Below are positions 34,739 through 43,328 of a DNA stretch of 64,000 bases, one piece after another. This DNA comes from Streptomyces mutabilis (GTDB lineage Bacteria > Actinomycetota > Actinomycetes > Streptomycetales > Streptomycetaceae): the NCBI RefSeq assembly GCF_014649815.1, contig NZ_BMTT01000012.1:62001-126000 (forward strand), in the 5' to 3' direction. A program made the position numbers and the translations under genes. The notes under the pieces are model-generated. The model was given only the letters and a program-made list of their open reading frames with translations. It had not been told where the DNA came from and did no database searches. How positions within the stretch are numbered: position 1 is the stretch's first letter; the number at the start of each line of letters is the position of its first letter.

Positions 34739-35527
34739 TCACAGTTCGACGAGGCGCGGGGTGCGGCCCTCGCGCAGCAGCAGCGTCCCCGCCTCGCGGG
34801 TGAGGTCGCGGGCTGAGCCCAGCAGTCCGTCCAGGACCAGAGCGCGTTTGACGTGGAGGTGCAGCTCGTGTTCGGCGGTGAAGCCGATTCCGCCGAGCGC
34901 CTGCTGGCAGTGGCGTGCGGCGGTGAGCGCGGCCCGGCCTGCCGCCGCCTTGGCGAGGAGGGGGGACGTGTCGTCGTCCCCGGCGGCCGTCAGGGCCGCC
35001 TCGGCGCCCTCCAGGGCGACGTGTGTCTCGGCCAGGCGGTGACGCAGCGCCTGGAACGAGGCGAGCGGGCGTCCGAACTGTTGCCGGTCCAGGACGTGGC
35101 GGCGGGCCAGCGCGAGCATCGTCCGCCCGGTCCCGAGCAGCCACCAGCCCAGCGCCCGGCGCCCGCCGGCCAGGGGAACGGGACCGCCCTCGGCGACGCG
35201 CCGCAGCGGCAGCCCGGGGTCCAGCGGACGGTCGCCCGCGTCGCCGTCCCGTACCCACTCCACCCACAGCCCGCCCGTGTACGGCAGCGCCGGTGTCCGG
35301 CCCGGCGGGCCTCCCGTCTCACGCAGGACCACGTCATTGAGAACGGAGGCGTGCGCGCCGGTCTCGCCGAGCAGGCGGAAGACCAGGGGGACCGCCGTGT
35401 CCGGTTCCTCGGCGAGCATCTGGGTCCAGCCGAGGTCGGCGAGGGCGGTGTCCAGGCCGGTGCCCGAGGTGCCCGTCATCGTCTTGCGCAAGGTCTGCTC
35501 CAGCAGTTCGCGTTCGTCGGCGTCCAC
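34739..35527 (-). CDS. Short acyl-CoA dehydrogenase subunit (beta-type, ChsE1-like)
   Basis: A 262-aa acyl-CoA dehydrogenase-like protein, much shorter than a full enzyme (about 380). The C-terminal helical domain is recognisable: RRHVLDRQQFGRPLASFQALRHRLAETHVALE and HCQQALGGIGFTAEHELHLHVKRA. The N-terminal and beta domains are reduced and no catalytic Glu is evident. In actinobacterial steroid catabolism such proteins pair with a full partner in alpha2beta2 heterotetramers. The full-length partner is encoded seven bases upstream. Confidence 0.85.
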   Translation of the reverse strand: MDADERELLEQTLRKTMTGTSGTGLDTALADLGWTQMLAEEPDTAVPLVFRLLGETGAHASVLNDVVLRETGGPPGRTPALPYTGGLWVEWVRDGDAGDRPLDPGLPLRRVAEGGPVPLAGGRRALGWWLLGTGRTMLALARRHVLDRQQFGRPLASFQALRHRLAETHVALEGAEAALTAAGDDDTSPLLAKAAAGRAALTAARHCQQALGGIGFTAEHELHLHVKRALVLDGLLGSARDLTREAGTLLLREGRTPRLVEL

Positions 35528-35533
35528 GAGCGG

Positions 35534-36628
35534 TCACTCCTTTCCGAGGCCCAGCAGGCGGCGGGCGACGATGTTGCGCTGGATCTCCGCGGTGCCGCCG
35601 TAGATGGTGGCCGCACGCGAGTAGAGGTACTCGGTGCGCCACGTTCCCGCGTCCGTCAGCTCGACGGCGCCGGGCAGCAGGTCGCGCGCGGTGTCGAAGA
35701 GCCGCTGCTCGGCGGTGGCCAGGAGGATCTTGTCCACGGACGTCTCCGGCCCCAGCCTTCCCTCCTCTGCCAGTGCCCGCTGGGTGTGCGCCGAGCGGCA
35801 GCGTGCCGTGTGCAGGTCGAGCCAGGCGGCGCCGAGGGAGTCGGCGTCCGGTTCGCAGCCGTCCGCAAGCAGCCGGTCCAGGCGGCTGTGCAGATGAGCG
35901 ATCCGGTGCCAGAAGCAGGTGGAGCGCTCGTGCGGCAGGAGGTCCATGGCCAGCTTCCAGCCGTCACCCGGCGCGCCGAGCAGGCGGTCGCCCGGGACGC
36001 GGACGTCGTCGAGGAAGACCTCGGCGAACTCGTCGACACCGTGAATGGTGCGCAGCGGGCGGACGGTGATGCCGGGGGAGTCCATGTCGACCAGGAAGGC
36101 GCTGATGCCGTCGTGGCCCGGTCCGCCGGTGCGGGCCAGCAGGACACAGCGGGCGGCGTACTGGGCGAGGCTCGTCCACACCTTCTGCCCGGACACCACC
36201 CAGTCGTCCGCGTCGCGCGTGGCCCGTGTGCTCAGCGAGGCCAGGTCACTGCCCGAGCCCGGCTCGGAGAAGCCCTGGCACCACTGCTCCCGGCCGCTCA
36301 GCAGCCGGGGCACCATGTCGGCGGCCAGCGCCGGCGGCGCGTAGTCGATCAACGTGGGCACCAGAACCTCGACCATCGACCAGATGCCGGGTTCGGCCAG
36401 GTCGCGCGAGGCGATCTCCTCGCCGAGCACCGCCCGCAGGACACCGGGCCCGCCCAGCCCGCCGACCTCGCGGGGCCAGCCGTGGCGCATCCACCCCGCC
36501 TCCCACAGCGCCCGGCGGACCCGGGCGAGCTGGGCCACCTGGGCGTCGAGGCCGTGATCGTCGCCGGGGGCCAGGTCGTGGGCGTCGAGCCAGACCCGCA
36601 ACTCCCGCCTGAAGTCGGCAGTGTTCAT
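35534..36628 (-). CDS. Acyl-CoA dehydrogenase (alpha-type, catalytic partner)
   Basis: A 364-aa acyl-CoA dehydrogenase. It shows GFSEPGSGSDLASLSTRA (FAD/substrate loop), VVSGQKVWTS, and the C-terminal ATIYGGTAEIQRNIVARRLLGLGK, which closes the FAD site. It likely forms a heteromer with the short subunit downstream, acting on a cyclic or branched acyl-CoA. ATG 36628 overlaps the SnoaL-like gene's stop (ATGA). The frame is open further upstream but only as shadow of that gene. Confidence 0.92.
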   Translation of the reverse strand: MNTADFRRELRVWLDAHDLAPGDDHGLDAQVAQLARVRRALWEAGWMRHGWPREVGGLGGPGVLRAVLGEEIASRDLAEPGIWSMVEVLVPTLIDYAPPALAADMVPRLLSGREQWCQGFSEPGSGSDLASLSTRATRDADDWVVSGQKVWTSLAQYAARCVLLARTGGPGHDGISAFLVDMDSPGITVRPLRTIHGVDEFAEVFLDDVRVPGDRLLGAPGDGWKLAMDLLPHERSTCFWHRIAHLHSRLDRLLADGCEPDADSLGAAWLDLHTARCRSAHTQRALAEEGRLGPETSVDKILLATAEQRLFDTARDLLPGAVELTDAGTWRTEYLYSRAATIYGGTAEIQRNIVARRLLGLGKE

Positions 36629-37041
36629 GAGCGCGTGCGCTCGAAGGCGTGCGGCCGGCCCGAGTCGTGGTCGCCGCTGCGCCGGATGAAGGTCATGGCA
36701 CGGGTGCGCAACCGCCACCCCTCGGCCGTCCGCACATACGTGTCGTTGTAGTAGCCGACGCGCAGGGCGTGCTCCGAGTGCTCGACGAAACACAGCGGCT
36801 GGGTGCCGGTGGCCGTGTCGCCGTCCAGCTCGATCGCCGGGGAACCCACGAGGAACAGTCCCTTGGGGGCCGCGGCGATCAACGCGGGGAACTCGTCGAG
36901 CGGATAGGTGTCGCCGAACGCGCTGTAACTGCCGCCCGAGGTGAACACGCCGAGCACCCTGTCCACGTCACCGCGGGTCATGGCGACCGCGTAGCGGGCG
37001 AGGAGTTGTTCGATCTCCACCAGGTCGTCGGTAGGGCTCAC
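36625..37041 (-). CDS. SnoaL-like/NTF2-fold protein
   Basis: A 138-aa single-domain cone-fold protein: IEQLLARYAVAMTRGDVDRVLGVFTSGGSY at the start and YYNDTYVRTAEGWRLRTRAMTFIRR at the end are SnoaL_4 hallmarks. Members include small isomerases, dehydratases and the small subunits of ring hydroxylases. Here it heads the dehydrogenase operon and is divergent from the permease gene. It could be a dehydratase/isomerase step or an accessory protein; catalytic residues are not certain. Confidence 0.82.
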   Translation of the reverse strand: MSPTDDLVEIEQLLARYAVAMTRGDVDRVLGVFTSGGSYSAFGDTYPLDEFPALIAAAPKGLFLVGSPAIELDGDTATGTQPLCFVEHSEHALRVGYYNDTYVRTAEGWRLRTRAMTFIRRSGDHDSGRPHAFERTRS

Positions 37042-37072
37042 GGGGCCGCCTCTCTCGTCGTCCGTTCGGAAT

Positions 37073-37087
37073 GAGAATGGGATTCTC
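37073..37087. promoter_or_regulatory. Island operator, perfect palindrome (SnoaL side)
   Basis: GAGAATGGGATTCTC, 31 bp upstream of the SnoaL-like start. First of two operator-type sites in the 107-bp divergent region shared with the importer genes. Confidence 0.78.
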
Positions 37088-37112
37088 GCTGATGAGTATC
37101 GTGTACGGATGG

Positions 37113-37143
37113 TTGATTCTCCAATAGGGAGAAGCTAGTTTCC
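37113..37143 (+). promoter_or_regulatory. Importer promoter TTGATT-N17-TAGTTT with variant operator
   Basis: -35 TTGATT (37113-37118), 17-bp spacer, -10 TAGTTT (37136-37141). GGAGAA-N4-GTTTCC (37128-37143) overlaps the -10. The -10 ends seven bases before ATG 37149, so the transcript should start at or beside the start codon (leaderless). Hexamers and spacing are identical to the promoter at 2645. Confidence 0.65.
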
Positions 37144-37148
37144 AAGCC

Positions 37149-39257
37149 ATGGATCAATTCCTGGCCTTCACGGTGGTGGGCCTGAGCACCGCCGCGATCT
37201 ACGCCGTGATCGGCAGCGGCCTGGTACTCACCCACACCACGGCGGGCGTCTTCAACTTCGCCCACGGCGCGGCCGGCATGCTCGCGGCCTTCTCCTACTG
37301 GCAGCTCGCCGTCGGCTGGGAATGGCCGGTGCCGCTCGCCCTCGCCACCGTGCTGCTCGTCCTCGCGCCGGCCTTCGGCCTCTTCGTCGAGCGGGTGCTG
37401 ATGCGCCCGGTCCAGGCCCTCGGCGAGGCCGAACGCCTCGTCATGACGGTGGCCCTGCTCACCGGATGCATCGCGCTGGCCCGCTGGGTCTGGGACCCCA
37501 ACACCGCCCGGCCTCTCGCCCCGTTCTTCGCCGACCGCTCCGCCATCCGGCTCGGCCCCGCCTCCATGACCTGGCACCAGGCAGTCACCATGGCCGTCGC
37601 GGTCGCCGTGGCCGCGGCACTGTGGTTCCTGCTGCACCGCACCCGGGCCGGCACGGAGATGCGCGCCTCGGTCGACGACCGCGCCCTGGCCGGCCTGACC
37701 GGCGCCGACCCGCTGCGGGCCGGCCGCCTCGCCTGGACACTCGGCATCCAGCTAGCCGCCGTCGGCGGCATCCTCATCGCACCCACCGTCGCCCTCGACG
37801 CCCAGCAGCTCTCCCTACTGATCGTCAGCGCCTACACCGCCGCCGTCTTCGGCAGACTGCGCAGCCTGCCGCTCACCTTCCTCGGCGCGGTCGTGGTCGG
37901 CCTGCTGGAGGCCTACCTCGCCGGCTACCTGCCGCGGAACGACTTCCTGCCCGGCCTTCGCCTGGCCGCCCCCGCCCTGCTCCTCCTCCTGGCGCTGCTC
38001 GCCTTCCCGCACCGCCGGCTGCGCGGCCGCGACCGCCGACTGGTCCGCGTACCGCTGCCCACCGCACGCGGCAGCCTCGTCTTCGCGGGCAGCGTCGTGC
38101 TCCTCGCGGTCGTCCTGGTCACCGTCCTGACCGAGGACGCGATCATCTCCTACGGCGCGGTCTTCTCCCTCGGCGTCATCGCCCTGTCCTTCGTGCCGCT
38201 GGCCGGCTTCACGGGACAGATTTCGCTGTGCCAGCTGTCCATCGCGGGCATCGGCGCCGTGGTGTGGGGCCACCTCGGCGCGCACGGCGAGCTGTGGGCG
38301 CTGCCCGTCGCCGTGCTGATCGCGGCAGGCGTGGGAGCACTCGTCGCCCTTCCCGCGCTGCGCCTCTCTGGCGTCTATCTGGCGCTCGGCACTGCCGCCT
38401 TCGCCGTCATCCTCGACCGCTGGGTCTTCACCCTCCCCGCCTTCGACGTGTTCGGTGTGCGCGTCACCCTGTTCGACCAGGGCTCCGTGCCGGTCACCGG
38501 CCCCGATCTGTTCGGCTGGCACCTCACCTCCCCCACCCAACTGCTGCTGCTGGCCGCCGTCCTCCTCGCGCTCGCCTCGCTCGCCGTGGCCGCGCTGCGC
38601 CGAGGCCGCATCGGCCGCCGGCTGATCGCCCTGCGCGACAGCGAGGCCGCCTTCGCCACCCTCGGTGGGCGCCTACTCGGCGCCAAAGTGGCCGTCTTCG
38701 CCCTGTCGGCCGGGCTCGCCGGCCTCGGCGGGGCCCTCTACGGCATGCAGTTGCAGACCGTCACCGCCGAGCAGTTCAACCTCGTCGCCGGCCTGCCGAT
38801 CTTCCTCATCGCTGTCATCGGAGGGCTCGGAGCCGTGGGAACGGGCCTGTTTGCCGGGCTTGCCTTCGTTGTCCCGACGCAGCTGTTCGCGGAACTCGGC
38901 AGCTGGGCCCACGACCTCTCGACGCTGCTCATCGCACTCGCCGGGATGGGCCTCGCGCACAGTCCGGCCGGAGTGGCCCCCCGGATGCACGCCGAGTGGG
39001 CGAAACTCGCCCGCGACCGGACCCTGTTCCGCGCACTGCTCGGTGTGCTCGCCCTGTGCTGGCTGCTCGCCGCCACCAACGCGGTGAACGGCGGCCTGGC
39101 CCTCGTGGCGGCCCTCGTGGCAGCCCTGTCGCTCAACGCCCGCGCCTCCGCGCGGCGACAACCGGCCCCGGACATCCCCGTGGAGTGGTGGGGCCTGCGC
39201 CGACCGTGGAAGCCCGAGGACGGGGAGGTGCTGAGCCGTGCCACTGCTGCGAGCTGA
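37149..39257 (+). CDS. Fused LivH-LivM branched-chain-type ABC transporter permease
   Basis: A 702-aa membrane protein joining two permeases usually encoded separately. Residues about 1-290 are LivH-like (GLSTAAIYAVIGSGLVLTHT, FNFAHGAAGMLAA), and about 310-620 are LivM-like (FVPLAGFTGQISLCQLSIAGIG, GRRLIALRDSEAAFATLGG with the EAA-type loop). About 80 extra C-terminal residues hold one or two more hydrophobic segments. It forms an importer with the two ATPases that follow and, by inference, the lipoprotein at 6155. No Shine-Dalgarno precedes ATG 37149, fitting leaderless translation. Confidence 0.9.
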   Translation: MDQFLAFTVVGLSTAAIYAVIGSGLVLTHTTAGVFNFAHGAAGMLAAFSYWQLAVGWEWPVPLALATVLLVLAPAFGLFVERVLMRPVQALGEAERLVMTVALLTGCIALARWVWDPNTARPLAPFFADRSAIRLGPASMTWHQAVTMAVAVAVAAALWFLLHRTRAGTEMRASVDDRALAGLTGADPLRAGRLAWTLGIQLAAVGGILIAPTVALDAQQLSLLIVSAYTAAVFGRLRSLPLTFLGAVVVGLLEAYLAGYLPRNDFLPGLRLAAPALLLLLALLAFPHRRLRGRDRRLVRVPLPTARGSLVFAGSVVLLAVVLVTVLTEDAIISYGAVFSLGVIALSFVPLAGFTGQISLCQLSIAGIGAVVWGHLGAHGELWALPVAVLIAAGVGALVALPALRLSGVYLALGTAAFAVILDRWVFTLPAFDVFGVRVTLFDQGSVPVTGPDLFGWHLTSPTQLLLLAAVLLALASLAVAALRRGRIGRRLIALRDSEAAFATLGGRLLGAKVAVFALSAGLAGLGGALYGMQLQTVTAEQFNLVAGLPIFLIAVIGGLGAVGTGLFAGLAFVVPTQLFAELGSWAHDLSTLLIALAGMGLAHSPAGVAPRMHAEWAKLARDRTLFRALLGVLALCWLLAATNAVNGGLALVAALVAALSLNARASARRQPAPDIPVEWWGLRRPWKPEDGEVLSRATAAS

Positions 39258-39948
39258 GGAGGTGAGCGTCTCCTTCGGAGGGCGCCGCGCCCTGGACACG
39301 GTGACCGTGGCCGCGGAAGCGGGCCGCGTCACCGGACTCATCGGACCCAACGGAGCGGGGAAGAGCACCCTGTTCGACGTCATCTCCGGACTGCGCCGGC
39401 CGCTCACCGGCCGGGTCCTGCTCGACGGACACGACATCACCCGGGAGAGCCCGGCCCGCCGAGCCCGACGCGGACTCTTCCGCACCTTCCAGCACCTGGA
39501 GCTGTTCGGACGCCTCACCGTCCGCGACAACCTCCTCGTCGCCGCCGAACTCGGCCCCGGCCGACTCCAGGCGGCCCGTACGGCGGACCGGGTCCTGGAC
39601 CGCCTGGGACTGACGGACCAGGCCGACGCGCCCGCCGACGCCCTGCCCACCGGCGTGGCCCGGCTCGTCGAGGTCGCCCGCGCGCTCGTCCTGGAACCGA
39701 AGGTCCTGCTCCTCGACGAACCCGCCGCAGGCCAGGACACCGAGGAGACCGGCCGCTTCGCCGACCTGCTCCGCTCCCTCGCCGCGGAGGGCACCGCCGT
39801 ACTCCTCGTCGAACACGACATGAGCCTGGTGATGACCGTCTGCGACGAGGTCCACGTCCTCGACCTCGGCACCGTCGTCGCCAGCGGCCCGCCCGCGCGG
39901 ATCCGGCACGACAAAACGGTACTCGCGGCCTACCTGGGGGAGGAATGA
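39238..39948 (+). CDS. livG: ABC transporter ATPase, LivG-type
   Basis: A 236-aa ABC ATPase. Walker A is GPNGAGKST, the Q-loop FRTFQHLELF is LivG-typical, Walker B/D-loop is LLLDEPAAGQD, and the H-loop is LLVEHDMSLV. The signature region LPTGVARLVEVARAL is less canonical than the usual LPYGxQR. GTG 39238 overlaps the permease end by 20 bases. With the next gene it drives the Liv-type importer. Confidence 0.93.
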   Translation: MPLLRAEEVSVSFGGRRALDTVTVAAEAGRVTGLIGPNGAGKSTLFDVISGLRRPLTGRVLLDGHDITRESPARRARRGLFRTFQHLELFGRLTVRDNLLVAAELGPGRLQAARTADRVLDRLGLTDQADAPADALPTGVARLVEVARALVLEPKVLLLDEPAAGQDTEETGRFADLLRSLAAEGTAVLLVEHDMSLVMTVCDEVHVLDLGTVVASGPPARIRHDKTVLAAYLGEE

Positions 39949-40670
39949 CCATGGGCGCCATCGGCGGACCGCTCCTCGAACTGAGCGGTGTGCGCGCCGC
40001 GTACGACGGCATCACCGTCCTGCACGGCGTGGACCTCACGGTCGACGCCGGCCAGGTCGTGGCACTGCTCGGCCCCAACGGGGCGGGCAAGACCACCACG
40101 CTGAACGTGGCCGCCGGAGTCCACCCGCCCAGCGCCGGCCGGCTGAACCTCGGCGGCCGAGACGTCTCCGGCGCCCGCGCCGGGGACCTCGCCCGCTCCG
40201 GCGTCTGCCTCATCCCCGAGGGGCGCGGAGTCTTCCCCAACCTCTCGGTGCGGGACAACCTCTGGATGATGACCTTCACGGGCCGCACCCGGGAAGAGAT
40301 CGAGGACGCCGCCTACGCCCGCTTCCCCGTCCTCGGCGACCGCCGCACCCAAGCGGCCGGCACCCTGTCCGGCGGCGAGCAGCAGATGCTCGCCCTCGCC
40401 CGCGGACTGACGACCGACCCCGCCGTCCTCCTGCTCGACGAACTCTCCATGGGCCTGGCCCCATTGGTCGTGGCGGACCTGTACGAACGGGTCGCGGACA
40501 TCGCCCGGGAGGGCGTCGCGGTCCTGATCGTCGAACAGTTCGCCGCTGCCGTGCTGAAGATCGCCGACCACGCCGCCGTCCTGGCCCGCGGCCGGATCCC
40601 GTGGCAGGGGCCTCCCGACAGGTCCCTGCACGCCGAACTCTCCTCCTACTACCTGGGGAGCGCCCCATGA
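39945..40670 (+). CDS. livF: ABC transporter ATPase, LivF-type
   Basis: A 241-aa ABC ATPase with GPNGAGKTTT (Walker A), PEGRGVFPNLSVRDNL (the LivF hallmark), LSGGEQQMLALARGL (signature), LLLDELSMGLAP (Walker B, with Leu-Ser in place of Pro) and VEQFAAAVL. ATG 39945 overlaps the livG stop; an in-frame ATG at 39951 is an alternative. Last of the recognised importer components. Confidence 0.93.
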   Translation: MTMGAIGGPLLELSGVRAAYDGITVLHGVDLTVDAGQVVALLGPNGAGKTTTLNVAAGVHPPSAGRLNLGGRDVSGARAGDLARSGVCLIPEGRGVFPNLSVRDNLWMMTFTGRTREEIEDAAYARFPVLGDRRTQAAGTLSGGEQQMLALARGLTTDPAVLLLDELSMGLAPLVVADLYERVADIAREGVAVLIVEQFAAAVLKIADHAAVLARGRIPWQGPPDRSLHAELSSYYLGSAP

Positions 40671-41086
40671 CGTCCAGCCCCGCACCGCGACCACGCGCGG
40701 AACGGTTCGCCCGCGAACTCGCCGAGCTGAAGATCCCGGACCCCGCCGCCGCGCGCGCCGCCCTGTGGCTCCGTCTCGGCGGTCTGCTGATGGCCGTGGG
40801 GCTCGTGCTCGGCGCGGTCGCCTTCCCTCTCGCCCACGGCACGGACAACTCGCTCGCCCAGGGCGACGCCCTTGCCGTCGGCCTCGGCGGGATCGCCGCC
40901 GCGGTGGTGGGCGCGGCCCTCTTCCTGCGCTACTCGCTCACCGGCTTCCTGCGCTTCTGGCTGGCCCGCCAGTCCTACGACCTGGAACTGCTGGGGGAGC
41001 GGCTCACCACGACACTCCCGACCCACCCTCTTCCGGAAGGAGATCCACGCCATGGCGTCCCCCGCACCGACCCCGCGCCCCGGTGA
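40667..41086 (+). CDS. Small two-helix membrane protein of unknown function
   Basis: A 139-aa protein with a basic, Pro-rich N-terminus and two hydrophobic segments (about 36-58 and 70-88). LRFWLARQSYDLELLGERL follows the second. ATG 40667 overlaps the livF stop and the 3' end overlaps the next gene by 35 bases, so it belongs to the importer operon. I do not recognise a family; it could be an importer accessory protein. Confidence 0.65.
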   Translation: MTSSPAPRPRAERFARELAELKIPDPAAARAALWLRLGGLLMAVGLVLGAVAFPLAHGTDNSLAQGDALAVGLGGIAAAVVGAALFLRYSLTGFLRFWLARQSYDLELLGERLTTTLPTHPLPEGDPRHGVPRTDPAPR

Positions 41087-41369
41087 CCAGCTCGCCTCGG
41101 CCACCGGCACCACACGGGTGATCGTCATCCGGGCCCCGCAGCAGGCCGCCGGCCCGATCGAGTGCGGCGGCAGCCCGATGGTCCCCGCCGATCAGGCACC
41201 CGTCCCCGCCCCGGCCGGGGAGGCCACGGGCACCTTGATCGGCAAACGGTACGTGGACCCGGCCGACACCCTCGAACTCCTCTGTACCGCGTCGGGCCCC
41301 GGCCACCTCGCCTACGCAGGGGAACCGCTGACCATCAAAGCGCCGAAGGCGCTGCCCGCCTCCGACTGA
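41052..41369 (+). CDS. Small conserved-looking protein with IECGGSPM motif
   Basis: A 105-aa soluble protein of unknown family. Strand-rich TTRVIVIRAP, then PIECGGSPMV, then TGTLIGKRYVDPADTLELLCTASG, suggest a compact beta domain with two cysteines that could bind metal or form a disulfide. ATG 41052 has GGAAGGAG upstream. It lies 29 bp before the second amidohydrolase gene, so a joint role is plausible, for example as a small subunit or chaperone. Confidence 0.65.
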   Translation: MASPAPTPRPGDQLASATGTTRVIVIRAPQQAAGPIECGGSPMVPADQAPVPAPAGEATGTLIGKRYVDPADTLELLCTASGPGHLAYAGEPLTIKAPKALPASD

Positions 41370-41398
41370 ACCGAGACCGAGCCCCGAGGAGGGTCCTC

Positions 41399-42700
41399 AT
41401 GGACCGCGACGACATGATCCTGATCAGCGTCGACGACCACATCATCGAGCCGCCCGACATCTTCGCCAACCATCTGCCGGCCCGCTACAAGAAGGACGCC
41501 CCGCGCCTGGTCCACCGAGACGACGGCACCGACGTCTGGCAGTTCCGGGACAACTCCGTCGGCAATGTCGCGCTCAACGCGGTCGCCGGGCGTCCCAAGG
41601 AGGAGTACGGCATGGAGCCGCAGGGCCTGGCCGAGATCAGGCCCGGCTGCTACGACGTCGACGAGCGGGTCGCCGACATGAACGCCGGCGGCGTCCTGGC
41701 CCAGATGAACTTCCCCTCCTTCCCCGGCTTCTCCGCCCGCATGTTCGCCACCGAGGACTCCGACTTCTCCCTCGCCCTGGTGCGCGCCTACAACGACTGG
41801 CACATCGACGAGTGGTGCGGCGCCCACCCCGGACGGTTCATCCCCATGGCGCTGCCGGCGATCTGGGACGCCGAGCTGTGCGCCCAGGAGATCCGGAGGG
41901 TCGCGGAAAAGGGCTGCCACGCGCTGACCTTCCCGGAGAACCCGGTCCCGCTCGGTTACCCGAGCTTCCACACGGAGTACTGGGACCCGGTGTGGCGGGC
42001 GCTGACCGACTGCGGCACGGTGATGAACCTGCACATCGGCTCCTCCGGGCGCCTCGCCATCACCGCCCCCGACGCCCCGCCGGACGTCATGATCACCCTC
42101 CAGCCGATCAACCTGGTCCAGGCGGCGGCCGACCTGATCTGGTCCCGCGTCCTGAAGGAGTACCCGAGCGTCAGGATCGCGCTGTCCGAGGGTGGCACCG
42201 GCTGGATCCCGTACTTCTTGGATCGGATCGACCGCACCTTCGAGATGCATGCCACCTGGACCCTCCAGGACTTCGGCGGCAAGCTGCCGTCGGAGGTGTT
42301 CCGCGAGCACTTCCTGACCTGCTTCATCTCCGACCCCGTCGGCGTGAAGCTCCGGCACGACATCGGCGTCGACAACATCTGCTGGGAGGCGGACTATCCG
42401 CACAGCGACTCCATGTGGCCCAACGCCCCGGAAGAGCTGCACGAGGTGCTCACGGCGAACAACGTGCCGGACGACGAGATCAACAAGATGACCCACGAGA
42501 ACGCGATGCGCTGGTACTCCTTCGACCCGTTCGCGCACGTGCCGCGCGAGCAGGCCACGGTGGGTGCGCTGCGCAAGGCCGCCGAGGGACACGATGTGTC
42601 CGTCCAGCCCCGCAGCAAGCAGGCGGCCGTCGCTCCGCTGGAGAAGCTGGCCAACTACCGCAGGAAGGCGGAGGCGGCCCTGGCGGCGGCGCGCGACTGA
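41399..42700 (+). CDS. Amidohydrolase-2 family protein (second paralogue)
   Basis: A 433-aa amidohydrolase_2 protein. The metal strand is ISVDDHIIEPPD, the central His is in MNLHIGSSG, ALSEGGTGWIPYFLDRID follows, and EADYPHSDSMWP carries the late Asp. It differs from the 23564 paralogue by the DDH start motif, an insertion after it and a basic Ala-rich C-terminus. Members act as decarboxylases or C-C/C-N hydrolases. ATG 41399 follows GAGGAGGG. Confidence 0.87.
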   Translation: MDRDDMILISVDDHIIEPPDIFANHLPARYKKDAPRLVHRDDGTDVWQFRDNSVGNVALNAVAGRPKEEYGMEPQGLAEIRPGCYDVDERVADMNAGGVLAQMNFPSFPGFSARMFATEDSDFSLALVRAYNDWHIDEWCGAHPGRFIPMALPAIWDAELCAQEIRRVAEKGCHALTFPENPVPLGYPSFHTEYWDPVWRALTDCGTVMNLHIGSSGRLAITAPDAPPDVMITLQPINLVQAAADLIWSRVLKEYPSVRIALSEGGTGWIPYFLDRIDRTFEMHATWTLQDFGGKLPSEVFREHFLTCFISDPVGVKLRHDIGVDNICWEADYPHSDSMWPNAPEELHEVLTANNVPDDEINKMTHENAMRWYSFDPFAHVPREQATVGALRKAAEGHDVSVQPRSKQAAVAPLEKLANYRRKAEAALAAARD

Positions 42701-42802
42701 GTTCCGAGCCGAACGGACCGGTCCGGTCCCGCGAAGGCGCCGGGCCGGTTTCGCGTGGGCTCATGGCGGAGGGCCGTGCCGGCCCGGCGGCACATGGGGA
42801 AG

Positions 42803-43279
42803 TCAGACCACCTCCTGCGGACGGGGCCAGGGCATCCCGTGCAGCCGCTCGATGTCGGAGTTGAACCGCTGGAGGTAGTCGGCGAACGCCGCGATGTCCT
42901 CCTCCGGCCAGTCGGCCATGATGCGGTCAAGGCTGGCGACGACGCCCGTGCGTTCCTCGTCGAGGCGCCGTTCGCCCTCCTCGGTGATGCGGAACTTGCG
43001 GGCCATGCCCCCGCCGGGGTCGGGGATGCGCTCGACAAGGCCCGCGCGCATCGCTGCGGCGGTCTGCCGGTTGAGCGTGGAGACGTCCAGTCCGAAGGCG
43101 TCGCCGAGCTGCCCGATCGACATAGGGCCCTCCACGCGGATGCGGCTGAGCAGAATGTACGCGCTGCGGTCCAGGACACCGCCGGTACGGCGGCCCTTGC
43201 CCTTGTGCAGGTGCATGTACCGGCCCAGCAGCATCTGCTCGAACTCGACCCGGTCCGTGGCCCCGCCTGCCGTGTCCAC
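42803..43279 (-). CDS. MarR-family transcriptional regulator
   Basis: A 158-aa MarR regulator. The winged helix spans about residues 40-105: LDRSAYILLSRIRVEGPMSIGQLGDAFGLDVSTLNRQTAAAMRAGLVERIPDPGGG, with the wing in RKFRITEEGERRL. It is divergent from the MFS exporter across a 153-bp region with a nested palindrome. The usual arrangement is a repressor that controls the neighbouring pump and itself and responds to a small phenolic or acidic ligand. Whether it also controls catabolic genes is not evident. Confidence 0.9.
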   Translation of the reverse strand: MDTAGGATDRVEFEQMLLGRYMHLHKGKGRRTGGVLDRSAYILLSRIRVEGPMSIGQLGDAFGLDVSTLNRQTAAAMRAGLVERIPDPGGGMARKFRITEEGERRLDEERTGVVASLDRIMADWPEEDIAAFADYLQRFNSDIERLHGMPWPRPQEVV

Positions 43280-43328
43280 TGCCGTCTCCCTCCGTGCCGC
43301 GACTCCCGAGAGTTCGCTTCCCGTCCAT

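Noticed and set aside
42716-42725. GGACCGGTCC palindrome after the second amidohydrolase as an operator or terminator
   Set aside because: Short self-complementary GC words are frequent at this base composition and it has no loop or T-run.
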